From Heligmosomoides polygyrus polygyrus (Eukaryota; Nematoda; Chromadorea; Rhabditida; Heligmosomidae), in NCBI GenBank assembly GCA_947396885.1, contig OX377204.1, positions 47,913,139 to 47,977,138 of the forward strand: DNA of 64,000 nt. Reading direction: 5' to 3'. The position numbers and the translations under genes are program-made. The stretch's first letter is position 1. Each line of letters begins with the position of its first letter. Positions 51,649-63,114 of this stretch are shown here, piece after piece. The notes under the pieces are model-generated. The model was not told the origin of the DNA. It made no database searches and saw only the letters and a list, made by a program, of their open reading frames with translations.

Positions 51649-52977
51649 TGCTGCTTAAGAAGTGAAATAGAGATCAACGGCTGGAAAGGGAGGCTAACGG
51701 ATGGACAGCGATCAGGGTTTTTACTGACGGAGCTCCGAATCAGCAGAAGTGTGCCCGCGTTACCTCACCAAAAGACAAGGGTGCCGTAAGGGCGGATCAA
51801 AAATTCCCGCCGTTTGAATGTCTTGAATATTCTCGTCGTTGTTCAGGTCTTGTACTCCACCACTTTGTAAGAGGTTATGCTTCCCTCACGTGAGATGCAC
51901 GGGGAATTTTAAATACAGATAAGATATATGAGACGACTGCCAAAGGCTGGAAAGTTTATGCCAGCTTCCGTGACAGGAAGGACGCTGGAATTCGTGTCAT
52001 AGAATCCCGGAAACGCGAGGTCGGAGATAAACTTAAAACTTGGGTGTCATGTCAAAAAGCAATTGTCTAAAAAATCAGCACTGAAGCACTCCTTTCTAGA
52101 CTACCGTTTTTTCGCTGATTAGTCAACTGGAATCGCGTTGGAAAAAGTGTGCTGATTCGTAAGGTGTTTATTTCCACTGAATCCGGTATGAAGTAATGAT
52201 CGCTTGAAGTGGACCAGACGAAACCGCCAGAATTTTCCGGCCAACCTAATATAAATGATGCCGATATTAGAAACTACGGTACTCCTATATTTAATCCCCT
52301 CAAAAGAAAGGCAATTGTTCGAGTAGGGGGCTCAAAATAAATAGCTTCACAATGAAGCTCACAGTGCATACACTAAGGTTTTCATATGATCAAATTCCTT
52401 CGAGTACTGAGAGAAATCTCAATTTCTATTGCCACTATTTCATCTAGAGGGAAGCGTAACGACCTCCTCCTTTTTGACATCGAGAAATTGGTATCAAACT
52501 CACGGATCTTGTGACCTTGAGAGCAATTAACTCTCGAGGTGGTCCAAGCAAACATGACGCCGGTACCGCTAGACTGATTTTGTAGGCGTGTTTCTTTTTT
52601 ACACACAGGACACCTCCCTTGTTTGAGAAGCTTCGCAAAAAGGAGAGTTTACTATGGAGCATGTCCATCCAACCGCTCACTGTACTTAGGTTTTCTTTCT
52701 TAATAGATAGTCGTTGGTAGTTCCTTCGAAGCTACTGTAGTTGGAGGGGGTCACTATAGCACGTCGCGGCATGCAGGCATGGCGAGTAGCGACATACAGC
52801 GAATGTTAGTGCAGTTTTATCTCTCTTTTCGATCACTGATTCGCGTTTTGCCTGCCTCCGAATTGGGCAAGGGAAGAAACCCCAGGTGCCAGATCAGGCG
52901 GAACATTGGAGCACTTCACCATTTCGCGTATTCATAAGCTGCGCAACTCGGCCGCACTTTCTTTTTTAGATTGTTCT
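51649..52977. other. No gene recognised; dispersed repeat at 52735-52830
   Basis: Mostly unassigned. The block at 52735-52830 matches the repeat at 23817-23900 (TAGTTGG, GGGTCAC, ATAGCA, GGCGAGTAGC). Poor open frames only. Confidence 0.45.
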
Positions 52978-54427
52978 AAAGGCCCCCACACATTTCTGCG
53001 GTAACGCCGCGCCCTATTATTAACCGAAAGGCAGGGACGCCGAGCTTACCGTCGGCGGAGGGCTCGCGGCGGAGGCGACGCTGCCGGAGTGGCAGCGGCG
53101 ACAGTGATGTGAATCATTATCGCCGTCGCGTCGATTCCGATCGAGTGAAAACTCGATTCCGATCAACGGCGCCCGCGGCCGCCGCTGAGCGAAATCGACA
53201 TTTCACTGTCCGCCGCCTGTCGCAAGTGTGGAGGCCTTCAGGCCGGGGCAGGGTCAAGCTTGAGGTTCGGGAATCGAAGGGGGGGGGGGGGGGTCGTACT
53301 GCGGCCTCGTCTGGAAGGGGGGGGGTCGTACTCTCTCGGTTTTGGCAGAGGACTCTCCAAATTCAGGTTTTTAGATGATGTTTGCATCTATTAATAAGTT
53401 GTTTTTTCCAGGTGTGACTACGACAATGCGGAGATATACAAGCACTTGCGTTTCCTGGAGTTAAAAAAATAGGATTGAATATCAAAAAATTTTTAATGCC
53501 GATTTCTGTGCAGTGAAAAATAAAGATTTCCTGTCTGCAGATTTCTAGTCAATGAGAGATTTTCATTTTTTCAGATTTTCCCAAGACGTCATGGACACGG
53601 TAGTTTTCTGCTTGATGTGCGACATCTACTTCCAGAATTGCACTCTATAAAATTTCAAGTGTTAATTACTGATGACGACCTAAGTGCTTTCCCTACAAGA
53701 TTTTTGAAGCGCTCTTCGAGTCGATGACGGAATGGCAACCGAAGGACGGACTTGCTTGAAAAGTAATTTCTCTCCTGCAGGAAACAGCATCAGAAGATGA
53801 AATCGCACCCTATAAAATTTTAAGCCCGTTTGACACACAGTGATAAAACTATGTCTCTCTGAAACGATATTCTATATGATCAGACGTCTCGATTTACCGA
53901 AAAGATATCGACACACTAATCACATGGAACACGTTACTTTTAGAACCTGTCTTTTAAAGCATAGAAAACACATCTACTAAAGCTTTATGAATTTTCCAGG
54001 AGCCCCAAAAAATCTCCGTGTTACGGCAGCTTACATGCGGCTACTGCGTTCTTTGACATGATCAATCGCAATTGAAATATGGATGGACTCCTCGCTGGAA
54101 ATTTTTTTCTGCCTTCTGAAGGACAGGACGACAGAGAGTGGAATTGTATCATATAAAATTTTAAGTCATGCTTAACGTACAATAAAAACTATGCTTCTCC
54201 GCTGCGATGAAGATATGGCGAGGATGGATCGCATACAAAATTCTCATTTTTCATGAAAATATTATTTTTTAGCCGAAGCAGATCACCCATACGGATAAAA
54301 TCTAGCCACAAGAACCTAGAAGTTTTGATTAATTCACTGTGAAAAAATTGTGATTTTCTGGATAGAACAGGTTGAATCGACCTCTGGTCGACTTTGCACC
54401 AACGTCATCGGAGCATAAAATTGAACG

Positions 54428-54945
54428 TTTCTTAGGATGGGGGAACATTATTTCCATAGGGAAGTCCATCGTCCATCCTGACTTTTTCCGCTCCATAATC
54501 GATTCGAGGAACGCTTCCAAAAAATTCATAAGGAAAGCACTTAAGTCGTCGTCAGAAAGTAATACTCAGATTTTTATATAACACACTTTCAGAGCACAAT
54601 TTCAGATGCAAACGTCGCTACTTCAGGTAGAAGAATGTTCCGTGTCCATGGTGTCCTGAAAAAAAACTCCATAAATTGAACAGTGATGATTGGAAACTGC
54701 TACCAGAAAATCTTTATTTTGAAGTGTCGAAAATAGCGTTCAAAATTTTAAAGAATTTTATTCTGTTTTGAAAACGTTATTGTTCATGGAACTCGTTTCA
54801 TTGTCCTCTTCAGTGCCGAAGCCGCACCTGATAAGAAGAATCTATTAAGCCCGCCACAGACTTCTGCGGCGCCGCTGGAGGCGAGCTCTGCGTCTCTGCC
54901 CTATGGTTAAGCATAGGGCAGCGGCGCCGCCGGCCGGGCAGCGGC
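54428..54945 (+). repeat. 518-bp direct repeat, copy 1
   Basis: Nearly identical to 56858-57374 in the same orientation, with a few substitutions and small indels (for example ATTTTATTCTG against ATTTTACTG). It begins GTTTCTTAGGATGGGGGAAC and ends in a GC-rich GGCGCCGCCGGCCGGGCAGC module. The high identity implies recent duplication or gene conversion. Confidence 0.9.
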
Positions 54946-54949
54946 ACAA

Positions 54950-56560
54950 AAAGGTTCATAACTCGGTAAGTTTTTCGAATTTTGAAAATTCTTTTAGCAT
55001 TTCGTAAAGTAGATAAAACGCACTTTCTCATCGTGTAAAAATCATCTTCCAAAAAAGGAGTCGTCACGCGTGGCGGTTGGTTCAATTTTTGAGCGAAAAA
55101 AATTGAAGTGGCTTCACAAAAATATTCATAACTCGACTAATTTTTCGAAATTTAAAAATCTCTCTAGCTTTCCAGAAACTAGAGGAAAAGCCCTTTCTTG
55201 CTATATAAGAAATAATGTCCAAAAATTCGGTCTTCATGCGCGGCAGGGGAGGCTCAATTTCGGTTCCATGTCGCGAAAATACGTACCGAAAATCGAACCC
55301 CCCTGCCCCGCATGAAGACCCCTTTCTTGGAAAACGGTTCTTATATGGTTAGAAAGCATATTTGCTCTATTTTTTGATGGCCGAGCGGGATTTTTGATTT
55401 TTGAAAAAATAGCCGAGTTATGATCAATTTTTGCAAGTCGTGAACTGAATCCTTCACCGGCGTCATCGGAGTGATTTCACAAGAATGTTCATAATTCGGC
55501 TATTTTTTTGAAATTTAAAAATGCCGCTCGCTCATCAAAAAATAGGGCAAATATGCTTCCTAACCATATAAAATCCGGTTTCCAAAAAAGGGATCTTCAT
55601 GCGGGGCGGGGGGGGGGGGGTTCGATTTCTGGTCGATTTTCGGCAAAAATCGACCAGAAATCGAACCCCTCCCGCCCCGCATTCAGTTCACGACTTGCAA
55701 AAATTGATATCTCGGCTATTTTTTTCAAAAATCAAAAATCCCGCTTGCTCATCAAAAAATATAGCAAATATGCTTTCTAACCATATAAGAACCGTTTTCC
55801 AAGAAAGGGGTCTTCATGGGGGGCAGGGGGGGTTCGATTTTCGGTACGTATTTTTGCGAAATGGACCCGAAATCGAACCCCCCTGCCGCGCATGAAGATA
55901 CCTTTTTTGAAGATCGATTTTTACATGGTAGGAAAGCGCATTTTATCTAGTTTCAGAAAAAGTAGAAGAATTTTGAAACTTCTAAAAGCTTACCGAGCTA
56001 TGAGCATTTTTGTGAGATCACTCCGATGACGTCGGTGAAGGGTCGATCCGAGATTCAGTTCACGACTTCCGAAAATTGATTATATCTCGGCTATTTTTCC
56101 GAAAATCAAAAATCCCGCTCGGCCATTAAAAAATAGAGCAAATCTGTTTTCTAACCATATAAGAACCGTTTTCCAAGAAAGGGGTCTTCATGCGGGGCAC
56201 GGGTGGGTTCAATTTTCGGTACGTATTTTCGCGACATGGAACCGAAATTGAGCCTCCCTGCCGCGCATGAAGACCGAATTTTTGGACATTAGTTCTCATA
56301 TAGCAAGAAAGGGCTCTTCCTCTAGTTTCTGAAAAGCTAGCGGGATTTTCAAATTTCGAAAAATTAGTCGAGTTATGAATATTTTTGTGAAGCCACTTCA
56401 ATTTTTTTCGCTCAAAAATCGAACCAGCAGCCACGCATGACGACTCCTTTTTGGAAAAGATTTTTACAATATAAGAAAGAGCGTTTTATCCTCTTCTTGA
56501 GAGGCCAGAAAAATTTCCAAAATGCGAAAAACTTACCGAGTTATGAACCTTTTTGTGAAC
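54950..56560. repeat. Array of short hairpin units
   Basis: Repeated modules include CATAACTCG.TA.TTTTT, CTATATAAGAA-like strings, TCTTCATGCG.GGCAGGGG followed by TTCGATTTTCGGTACG, and the mirror CGAACCCCCCTGCC.CGCATGAAGA. Hairpin centres lie near 55270, 55645, 55850 and 56225. Adjacent modules alternate in strand. Long G runs (about 55606-55620) are error-prone. Confidence 0.7.
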
Positions 56561-56857
56561 GTTTAGTTTCATGCTCCGATGACGTTGGTGTAAAGTCGAC
56601 CGGAGGTCGATTCATCCTGTTCGATCCAGAAAATCATGATTTTTTCACTGTGCTTTGATCATGACTTGGAAGTTTTTGTGGCAAAATTTTATTCGTATGG
56701 GTGTCTGCTTCGGCTAAAAAAAAAATTTCATGAAAAACGGGAATTTTGCTTGCGATCCATCCTAATCATATCGTCATCGCTGCGGAGAATCTTCTTTTTC
56801 TGCTGTATCATGTACAGTGCTGGGGTTTTTTAGCTCCATTTTCGTTTTTTATGACGT

Positions 56858-57374
56858 TTTCTTAGGATGGGGGAACATTATTTCCATAGGGAAGTCCATC
56901 GTCCATCCTGACTTTTTCCGCTTCATAATCGATTCGAGGAACGCTTCCAAAAAATTCATAAGGAAAGCACTTAAGTCGTCGTCAGAAAGTAATACTCAGA
57001 TTTTTATATAACACACTTTCAGAGCACAATTTCAGATGCAAACGTCGCTACTTCAGGTAGAAGAATGTTCCGTGTCCATGGTGTCCTGAAAAAAAAACTC
57101 CATAAATTGAACAGTGATGATTGGAAACTGCTACCAGAAAATCTTTATTTTGAAGTGTCGAAAATAGCGTTCAAAATTTTAAAGAATTTTACTGTTTTGA
57201 AAACGTTATTGTTCAGGGAACTCGTTTCATTGTCCTCTTCAGTGCCGAAGCCGCACCTGATAAGAAGAATCTATTAAGCCCGCCACAGACTTCTGCGGCG
57301 CCGCTGGAGGCGAGCTCTGCGTCTCTGCCCTATGGTTAAGCATAGGGCAGCGGCGCCGCCGGCCGGGCAGCGGC
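56858..57374 (+). repeat. 518-bp direct repeat, copy 2
   Basis: Second copy of the segment at 54428-54945, about 2.43 kb downstream in the same orientation. It continues into an additional GCGGCGCCGC hairpin with AGACTTCTGCGG and CCGCAGAAGTCT arms. Confidence 0.9.
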
Positions 57375-57482
57375 GCAGCTGGCGGCGCCGCTGGAGGCGA
57401 GCTCTGCGTCTCTGCCCAATGGTTAAGCATAGGGCGGCGGCGCCGCTGAGCGGCGCCGCAGAAGTCTGTGGAGCCCTTTAGA

Positions 57483-59026
57483 GAGTTCAAACTGCACAAG
57501 AAACCTTGAAAAAATCAAGAAATACAAGAAATAGAACAGTGGAAGAGAGGGGGAGGGGGTCGTACAAATTCCGCTTCTGAGGGGGGGGGGTCGTACATTT
57601 CCAGCAAAAATCGAACCCCACGCTTGACCCTGGGCCGGGGCCATACTTCCATCGGCAGCTACGTCAATCACCACGCCGCGACGCGGATGATGAGACATGA
57701 GATGCGGCTACGGCACACCTCCTAGGGGGGGGGGGGGGATATTTAGGGTGCTGATAGCGGATCTGACATCCGATTACGGTAGGTTCCGATGACTACGGCT
57801 GTCGAGAGCACAATCACCGATTTCGAGATCGGCGACTATGACCTTAGTTACCCTTACCTCCCGTAACCTAAGAAGGGAATGGAAATCTGTAGACTTCTAG
57901 AAGAGTAGGCTAATAAAAATCTTTATCCCAACACCACAAAAGGCAAAATACAAAGAAAATAGATCTAGATCGCGATTCGCATTCAATAAGGGCGACAAAT
58001 CAACTCTGGAATTGAAACCGGAGATGACAATGACCAGCTCGACCACAACAGAAACTAGTATAAAACATGAGATGCGGCTACGGAAAGCCGCCAACAACAG
58101 AATGAAAGTCTAAACAGAACCAGTGACAAACAACGGGAGCCATTTCATCGAAGAAATGGCGTAGCTGAAATCCCATCAAGTAGAGACAGTAATCAGATTC
58201 AAAAATCACAGAACTATAGCATGCACGCCAGGAACATGGTCGAGAACCCGTCACAATTCTGAAGGCAGCCGGTTGCGACTGAACGGCGCAAGCAACTGTG
58301 CTCGGGTGATGATGGATCAAGGTGACGTCTAGAAATCCCTTGCAGCACACACCTCGCGAACACTCGTCCACGCGACAGCGAACGACGATCACTGAAAACA
58401 CCGCCTCAGTAAAAAGACCGGCGAACGGACTCGTTACACACTCTTATTATGTATGTCACAGCCCAGTTGCCGCGGGTCGACATTGTGCGTTGCCCAGCTT
58501 GAACAGTGCTGAGTTATGAAGGAAGTATAGCTTCCCAGAAGGGCTCGGGTAGGTATACGAAAACAGGCCACGCCTCACGGCGCTCCGACTTGCATTCCAA
58601 CTACACGCGCCAGTTGCGCAAGCCCACGCTCATTTATGCTTCGCTAACGGTATGTCGTTTTCATGATGTCTTCAATCCCGGAGGTGCAGGGGAATAGCGC
58701 AGGGCCGTTGCGATACGTTTCCAACAAAGCAGTGTCTTAGAGCGAAGAATCCCAGATTTCATTTAGTAGTTCGGACGTTGTGAAACTGGGAAGAACCCAA
58801 AAATGCGCCTATGGAGGAGGTCCGCCTTCATTGCAGCGCTTTGGCGGACACAGAGAGCGAGTACTTATTTCACCTCTCAAGGAATGCCGTTGGACTAGAC
58901 TTGGCTACCTGTGTAAGAACAAAAACCTAAAACACTGGTATCCAATAGCGACGTGTCGCGGATTGTCAGAGGCCCAGTCCATCTGAGCAGAATTTCTTCG
59001 AGACCCTCGTGTCAAGTCCTAATATA
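57483..59026. other. No gene recognised
   Basis: Contains G-rich strings before GTCGTAC (57550-57600) and a 17-bp direct repeat ATGAGATGCGGCTACGG at about 57699 and 58067. Open frames are short and unsupported. Confidence 0.4.
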
Positions 59027-60616
59027 CACTGCTGGACATAATGATAGATCCACTCGAAAATATAATTTTTTCAAAACCTGCAAAGGCCTCGTGAGTATCT
59101 TTTGTATAGTAGTAGGGGCATTTACAAAGCTAAAAAAATAACAACAAGAACTGGCCTCGTGAAGTGGCGAACTTCCAGAAAAATTCCAATTTTATGGAAT
59201 ACAACGTTTGGCGGCTGGTCATAATGACAGATCCACTCAGTAATAATAAGCTAAACTCGCTTCTGAGTGTTTCTTACGCCGAACTGTATTACTGCTCTTG
59301 TCGTGTTCATCTTCCATCGGTGATGGGTAGAGGAACTCGCCTTTCGGATTTCGAGAAAAGCTCTATTAACGGCATGAAGAGCAGCGGCATGAGCAACCGT
59401 AGCACTGCTAAGAAAATTGGACGTTCCCACCATGCTGTCAACTCGTATGTGACGTGCGTACGGTGCCGCGAAGCCTACAGAAAGAAAACCAAGCACGACA
59501 GAGCGAGATAGAAGAGCAATAGAGCGAGTAGCATCGAACTCCTTGTCGACGTCCGCCCAGATCAAAACAAACCTCAACCTGGAAATTTCCTCCAGAACGG
59601 TCTGACGCATCTTATCGAAGAGCACACACATCGTACGACGACGAATGCGCTGTGCCCCATTCATTACTGCCGTGAATCGTCAAAATCGACTTCCTTTTGC
59701 ACGTCAAAACATAAGCACCGACTGGTCAAAGGTAATGGAGTTCTCGTGTCATAGCGTCTGCTATTTCCTCTGTTTCAGATTGTGTGGTCCGATGAAAAGA
59801 AGTTGGATGGACCTGATGGGTTTCGCAACTACTGGCACGATCTGAAAAAGGAGAAACTCTTTATTTCAAAACGCAACTTGAGTGGTGGTGGACTGAGGCG
59901 TGGGCAGCCATCTGTTCGACTGGACGAGTCAAATTGCTCTTCGTTCCGAAAAAAATGAACTCGGCTCAGTACCAGTTTGCTTTGGAATATGGTCTTCTTC
60001 GCTTCTGCAGGAGAAATTCACAACGAAATTTGATATTTCAGGAGAATAACGCCCCGATTCAAGTGAGTGGTAGCACTAGAGGGTGGCTGCAACGTCATCA
60101 CATTCCGACTTTAAATTGGCCGGCCAATTCGCCAGACCTCAATCCTGTAGAAAACATTTGGGGTTTTATGGTGCGCTATATCTACATGAATATATGCATT
60201 ACTGTTGAGCTAAAAAAAGGCGATTGTGGAGGCCTGGCATGCCGTAGACGGCAACCTCGTGAATAAGCTGATTTCAAGTATGACCAATCGTTTAAAGTGA
60301 ACGTCGAGGAGGCCCTACTGATTACTGATATTGTTGTTCCTGTTTAAATTTGTTGTTGTAAACCATGTAGAACCTTCTATTGCTTGGTGATTCTGAAGTT
60401 GTGACCCCTTAAGGAAAACATTTGGTGAAGAAAATGAAGTTTTTATAAAGTTTGTTCTTTTTCAACTCAGAAGTTCTTCCTGCTATATCTTTGCTTTTTC
60501 CGTGACAAAGAACTGTAGTAACTGTAGTGAAATTTTGTTCGAAGCGGCTCCCAATTCCTAGAAAAACAAGAAAAAACACAAAAATTTGAGTGGATGTATC
60601 ATTATGTCCAGCAGTG
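59027..60616 (+). mobile_element. Tc1/Tc3-like transposon, 1590 bp, TA target duplication
   Basis: The 29-bp terminal inverted repeats begin CACTGCTGGACATAATGATA and differ at one base (59027-59055 and 60588-60616). TA flanks both ends (59025-59026, 60617-60618). A direct internal copy of the repeat (GGCTGGTCATAATGACAGAT) lies at 59213-59240, resembling the IR/DR arrangement of some Tc1 elements, but no partner was seen at the right end. A decayed transposase gene with one intron lies between. Confidence 0.92.
59323..60290 (+). pseudogene. Tc3-like transposase, frameshifted, with a 47-nt intron
   Basis: The N-terminal frame (MGRGTRLSDFEKSSINGMKS, then STAKKIGRSHHAVNSYV) is a Tc3-type DNA-binding helix-turn-helix. 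Further on, FARQNISTDWSK ends at an AAG|gtaatg donor (59731) and IVWSDEKKLDGPDGFRNYWH resumes after tgtttcag (59779), defining a 47-nt intron with the first catalytic Asp just after it. The later frame (59934-60266) reads MNSAQYQFALEYGLL, LIFQENNAPIQ and WPANSPDLNPVENIWG. The second catalytic Asp appears replaced by Asn (ENNAP, normally a DNAP motif). Several frameshifts confirm it is dead. Confidence 0.88.
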
Positions 60617-60618
60617 TA

Positions 60619-61937
60619 CTATCTTCGCGATCATAAGTAGAAGAGTCATCCACCCAAGAACTGCCACCTAAGAACGATCTCGCATGTAACATATCACACA
60701 TCATGCAGGGTGCAGGAAAATCAGTGCTCAATTTACTCCGGTACGACCTATGTAGTTGACCAGTAGTTGACCCGACAAAGAATGCTTCTCCGACGGAGGC
60801 ATCAGAACTTCGGAAAACGTTCTCTGATCCCGAAGAAGTACGAAAGCCACCAAAACTGCTTCCTATATGAAACAAGGATCGAGTTTCAGTTGCTATTCTA
60901 TTGTTTTTGATTTTTTAGACCGTTTCGTGAGCTCCTCATCCCACAGATTCGGCAGCTGGCCCGGCAGCGATGACGGCTGTTATAGAAGGATTGTGAGCGG
61001 TGTTTGCAGGGGTGTGGGAGCGCGCCGAACTGGCCAATCGCATGCAAAGACGGGTCTCGGGGCGCGCTCACTCTGTATAAGCCGGCCGGCATGGTATCAC
61101 TAACGATTCTAACGTTGTGCTTTCTCCCGAGCGGTTGCGAATCAAGCTCTCCAGCCTAGTTCTGTCTGCAGCCGAGCAATCGACACTCAAAGAGACTGGA
61201 GTCGACCTCGGACCGGCAGAGGGCAGAGAAGTACGCACAGCCCAGTACCGGAAATTCTGGGAACCCGAAGCGGCGGCTGAGCCTGCGCATATGTTCGTTA
61301 GCGTCGCCGTTAACCGAGTCATCGCTCAAGGGCGCACTCCCCTCCCAGCCGACACAGCGGGTCTAGTGTCCCACTTCACTCCGTGAAGTAGCTATTGTGT
61401 GTGTTTTAGACTCTCCTTTCCGTAGCAGTGTAATTAATCGATAAACCTTATATACACACTGCGGTGTGCTGTGTTCGTGAACTGGTCAACAAGCCAGAAG
61501 TATCGTTGAAACTATCGCGTACTGGTGCGACACGAAGTCGGAACCTTCTACTTTCAGATCGAAGCGATCATCTCTCCCGAAGTGAGTCATGAGCCGTCAG
61601 CAGAAAGCGCGGTAAGAAATTTGATTCTCTCTGAGCCGTTCGGCAACGACCGGGAAAGGTTGTATGCAATCTGCCCCCGTGTCAGAGTGCAGACCTCGCC
61701 ACGATCCAGCCGTCCGCTAGACTCCAAGGGGTCACACCCATAACTGACAGTTAAATAAATAAGTAAAATTATGTTGGAAACCTTTCTTTTGGTTAAAACA
61801 GGTCATTAATTTTTAAAAAAGTCGCAAGAAAGTTACTCTCCACAGAACAGCTGGAAAATGTGCAGAAAACGCCCGAAAATTGTGTAGGCTTCGGGATCCC
61901 CAAATCGCAACCTGGCAGTTGAAATGCAAAAACATCG
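60619..61937. other. Unclassified; LTR-like features at about 60980-61520
   Basis: A TATA-like TGTATAAG near 61072 lies upstream of a primer-binding-site-like TGGTGCGACACGAAGTCGG near 61525. The combination recalls an LTR and leader, but no partner LTR or gag/pol frame is present in the window. Open frames at 61117-61386 and 61525-61743 are unrecognised. Confidence 0.3.
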
Positions 61938-61940
61938 TAA

Positions 61941-62074
61941 GCCCTAGTTTATACTTGCGCCGCCACGCGGCGCGGCATCACGATCGCCATAGTTATCGAT
62001 TTTTCGCGCCGCCTGGTCGAATCTATCCCGAGCATCGTGCCGCGCTGCGCAGCGGCGCAAGTATAAACTAGGGC
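61941..62074. mobile_element. PIF/Harbinger-like palindromic MITE (TAA target duplication), copy 3
   Basis: GCCCTAGTTTATACTTGCGC at the left is mirrored exactly by GCGCAAGTATAAACTAGGGC at the right. Arms extend through CGCGGCGCGGCA-type sequence. TAA flanks the element at 61938-61940 and 62075-62077. Related in design to the MITEs at 30727 and 41129 but a different subfamily. Confidence 0.8.
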
Positions 62075-62141
62075 TAAACCAGGAGCAGATCCATCAACGA
62101 TACCGCCGGCATCATCTCATCGCGAATTCACCATACCGGCC

Positions 62142-62437
62142 TACGTAGTATAGTTGTGCTCTCCAAAAAATTTCGAATAACCGGATATATTCGAATAGCG
62201 ACGAATCTCGAGCATTCGTTTTTTCGAGCATTCAAATTCAAATACATTCGAAAATCGCGTTTTTTCGAGCATTCGAATTCGAATACATTCGAAAATCGCG
62301 TTTTTTCAAGCATTCGAATTCGAATACATTCGAAAATCGCGTTTTTTCGAACGTTCGAATGCGAATATTCGAATTTGAATAGAAATATTCGAATTCGAAT
62401 TCTCGAATATTCATTCGGGCACAACTATACTTCGTAG
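62142..62437. repeat. TTCGAA minisatellite (41-bp unit) inside TATAGTTGTGC inverted termini, copy 2
   Basis: The termini AGTATAGTTGTGC (left) and GCACAACTATACT (right) form an inverted repeat. Inside, a 41-bp unit starting with CGAGCATTCGAATTCGAATA recurs at 62225, 62266, 62307 and 62348. The repeat at 28959-29307 has the same organisation. No coding capacity. Confidence 0.75.
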
Positions 62438-62463
62438 TAAAAGATACAGAATTCGACACAATT

Positions 62464-62799
62464 TTACCACACCGCATGCTCATGAACCGCGGTATCAGGT
62501 TTGACGATATTTTTCACCGTTAGCGGCCGAGATGAATCGAGCCCCAGGAAAACCGAATCCCCGACCTCCTTCGCATGAAGCAACGACACCACCCACCGCG
62601 CACCGAGCCGCTTGCAGGAGACTGCATCGCGGGCGTACAAAAGACCCCCAGTGCTCCTGAGGCGCCGATTCCATAGTAACTTCACACTAATTGAGGGGTG
62701 CGGGTTCTTCCTACACAAATCGCCCTCTCCTCCCCGTCCAGACAAACGCTTCAGACCCTTTCTTCCTAAGTGGAACGTGAAAACACAACTGCAGTGCAC
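62464..62799 (-). CDS. Unrecognised minus-strand open frame
   Basis: The frame reads RSTGGLLYARDAVSCKRLGA and SVFLGLDSSRPLTVKNIVKP, ending near a GTGTG|gtaaaa donor-like string at about 62473. The composition is plausible for an exon, but all three minus frames are open in part, and no domain is recognised. An alternative start ATG lies near 62674 in another frame. Confidence 0.25.
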   Translation of the reverse strand: MHCSCVFTFHLGRKGLKRLSGRGGEGDLCRKNPHPSISVKLLWNRRLRSTGGLLYARDAVSCKRLGARWVVSLLHAKEVGDSVFLGLDSSRPLTVKNIVKPDTAVHEHAVW

Positions 62800-63114
62800 A
62801 AAATCGGCAGTGAGACTGACAGATAGCTAAGTCGTTCAACACAGGGCAAAGCGAAAGCAGGTCCACGCCACGTACCCGATCAACGACTGACGACCTCCCA
62901 GTCGGACTCGTCGCTCTTCGCCGTACAGTTTCTCGGTGAGTCTACTTTCTTCTCGTCTTCAGGCTGACCGAGACACTTTCGTAGCGCATGGATTTGCTAA
63001 AACAACGCAAGAGACAGGTAATAAAGGAAAAAGCTGCTCTAATGCCCACTTCCAGGAACTGTCATTTCGCAAACTGCGAAAAGACCAAGAACTTGCAACT
63101 GAAAGAACTCATCT

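Larger units (their letters stand above)
52978..57482. repeat. Composite inverted/direct repeat region (possible large palindromic element)
   Basis: The left edge reads CTAAAGGCCCCCACACATTT then CTGCGGTAACGCCGC. The right edge, inverted, reads CTAAAGGGCTCCACAGACTT then CTGCGGCGCCGC. Inside are inverted arms (54190-54425 against 56565-56800), a 518-bp direct duplication (54428-54945 and 56858-57374), a hairpin array (54950-56560), and G-rich runs followed by GTCGTAC (53280-53345) mirrored functionally by GGGGGGGTCGTAC strings at 57550-57600. There is no protein-coding signal. Treat it as nested MITE and foldback debris with recent local duplication. Confidence 0.6.

Noticed and set aside
48610..51665. 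Target-site duplication for RTE copy D
   Set aside because: CGTTAGGCGTGCTT and CGTTGCTGCTT resemble each other only loosely, not enough to call.
62128..62483. Frames with repeated NSNIRIR or ECIRIRM strings
   Set aside because: They are translations of the 41-bp TTCGAA minisatellite.
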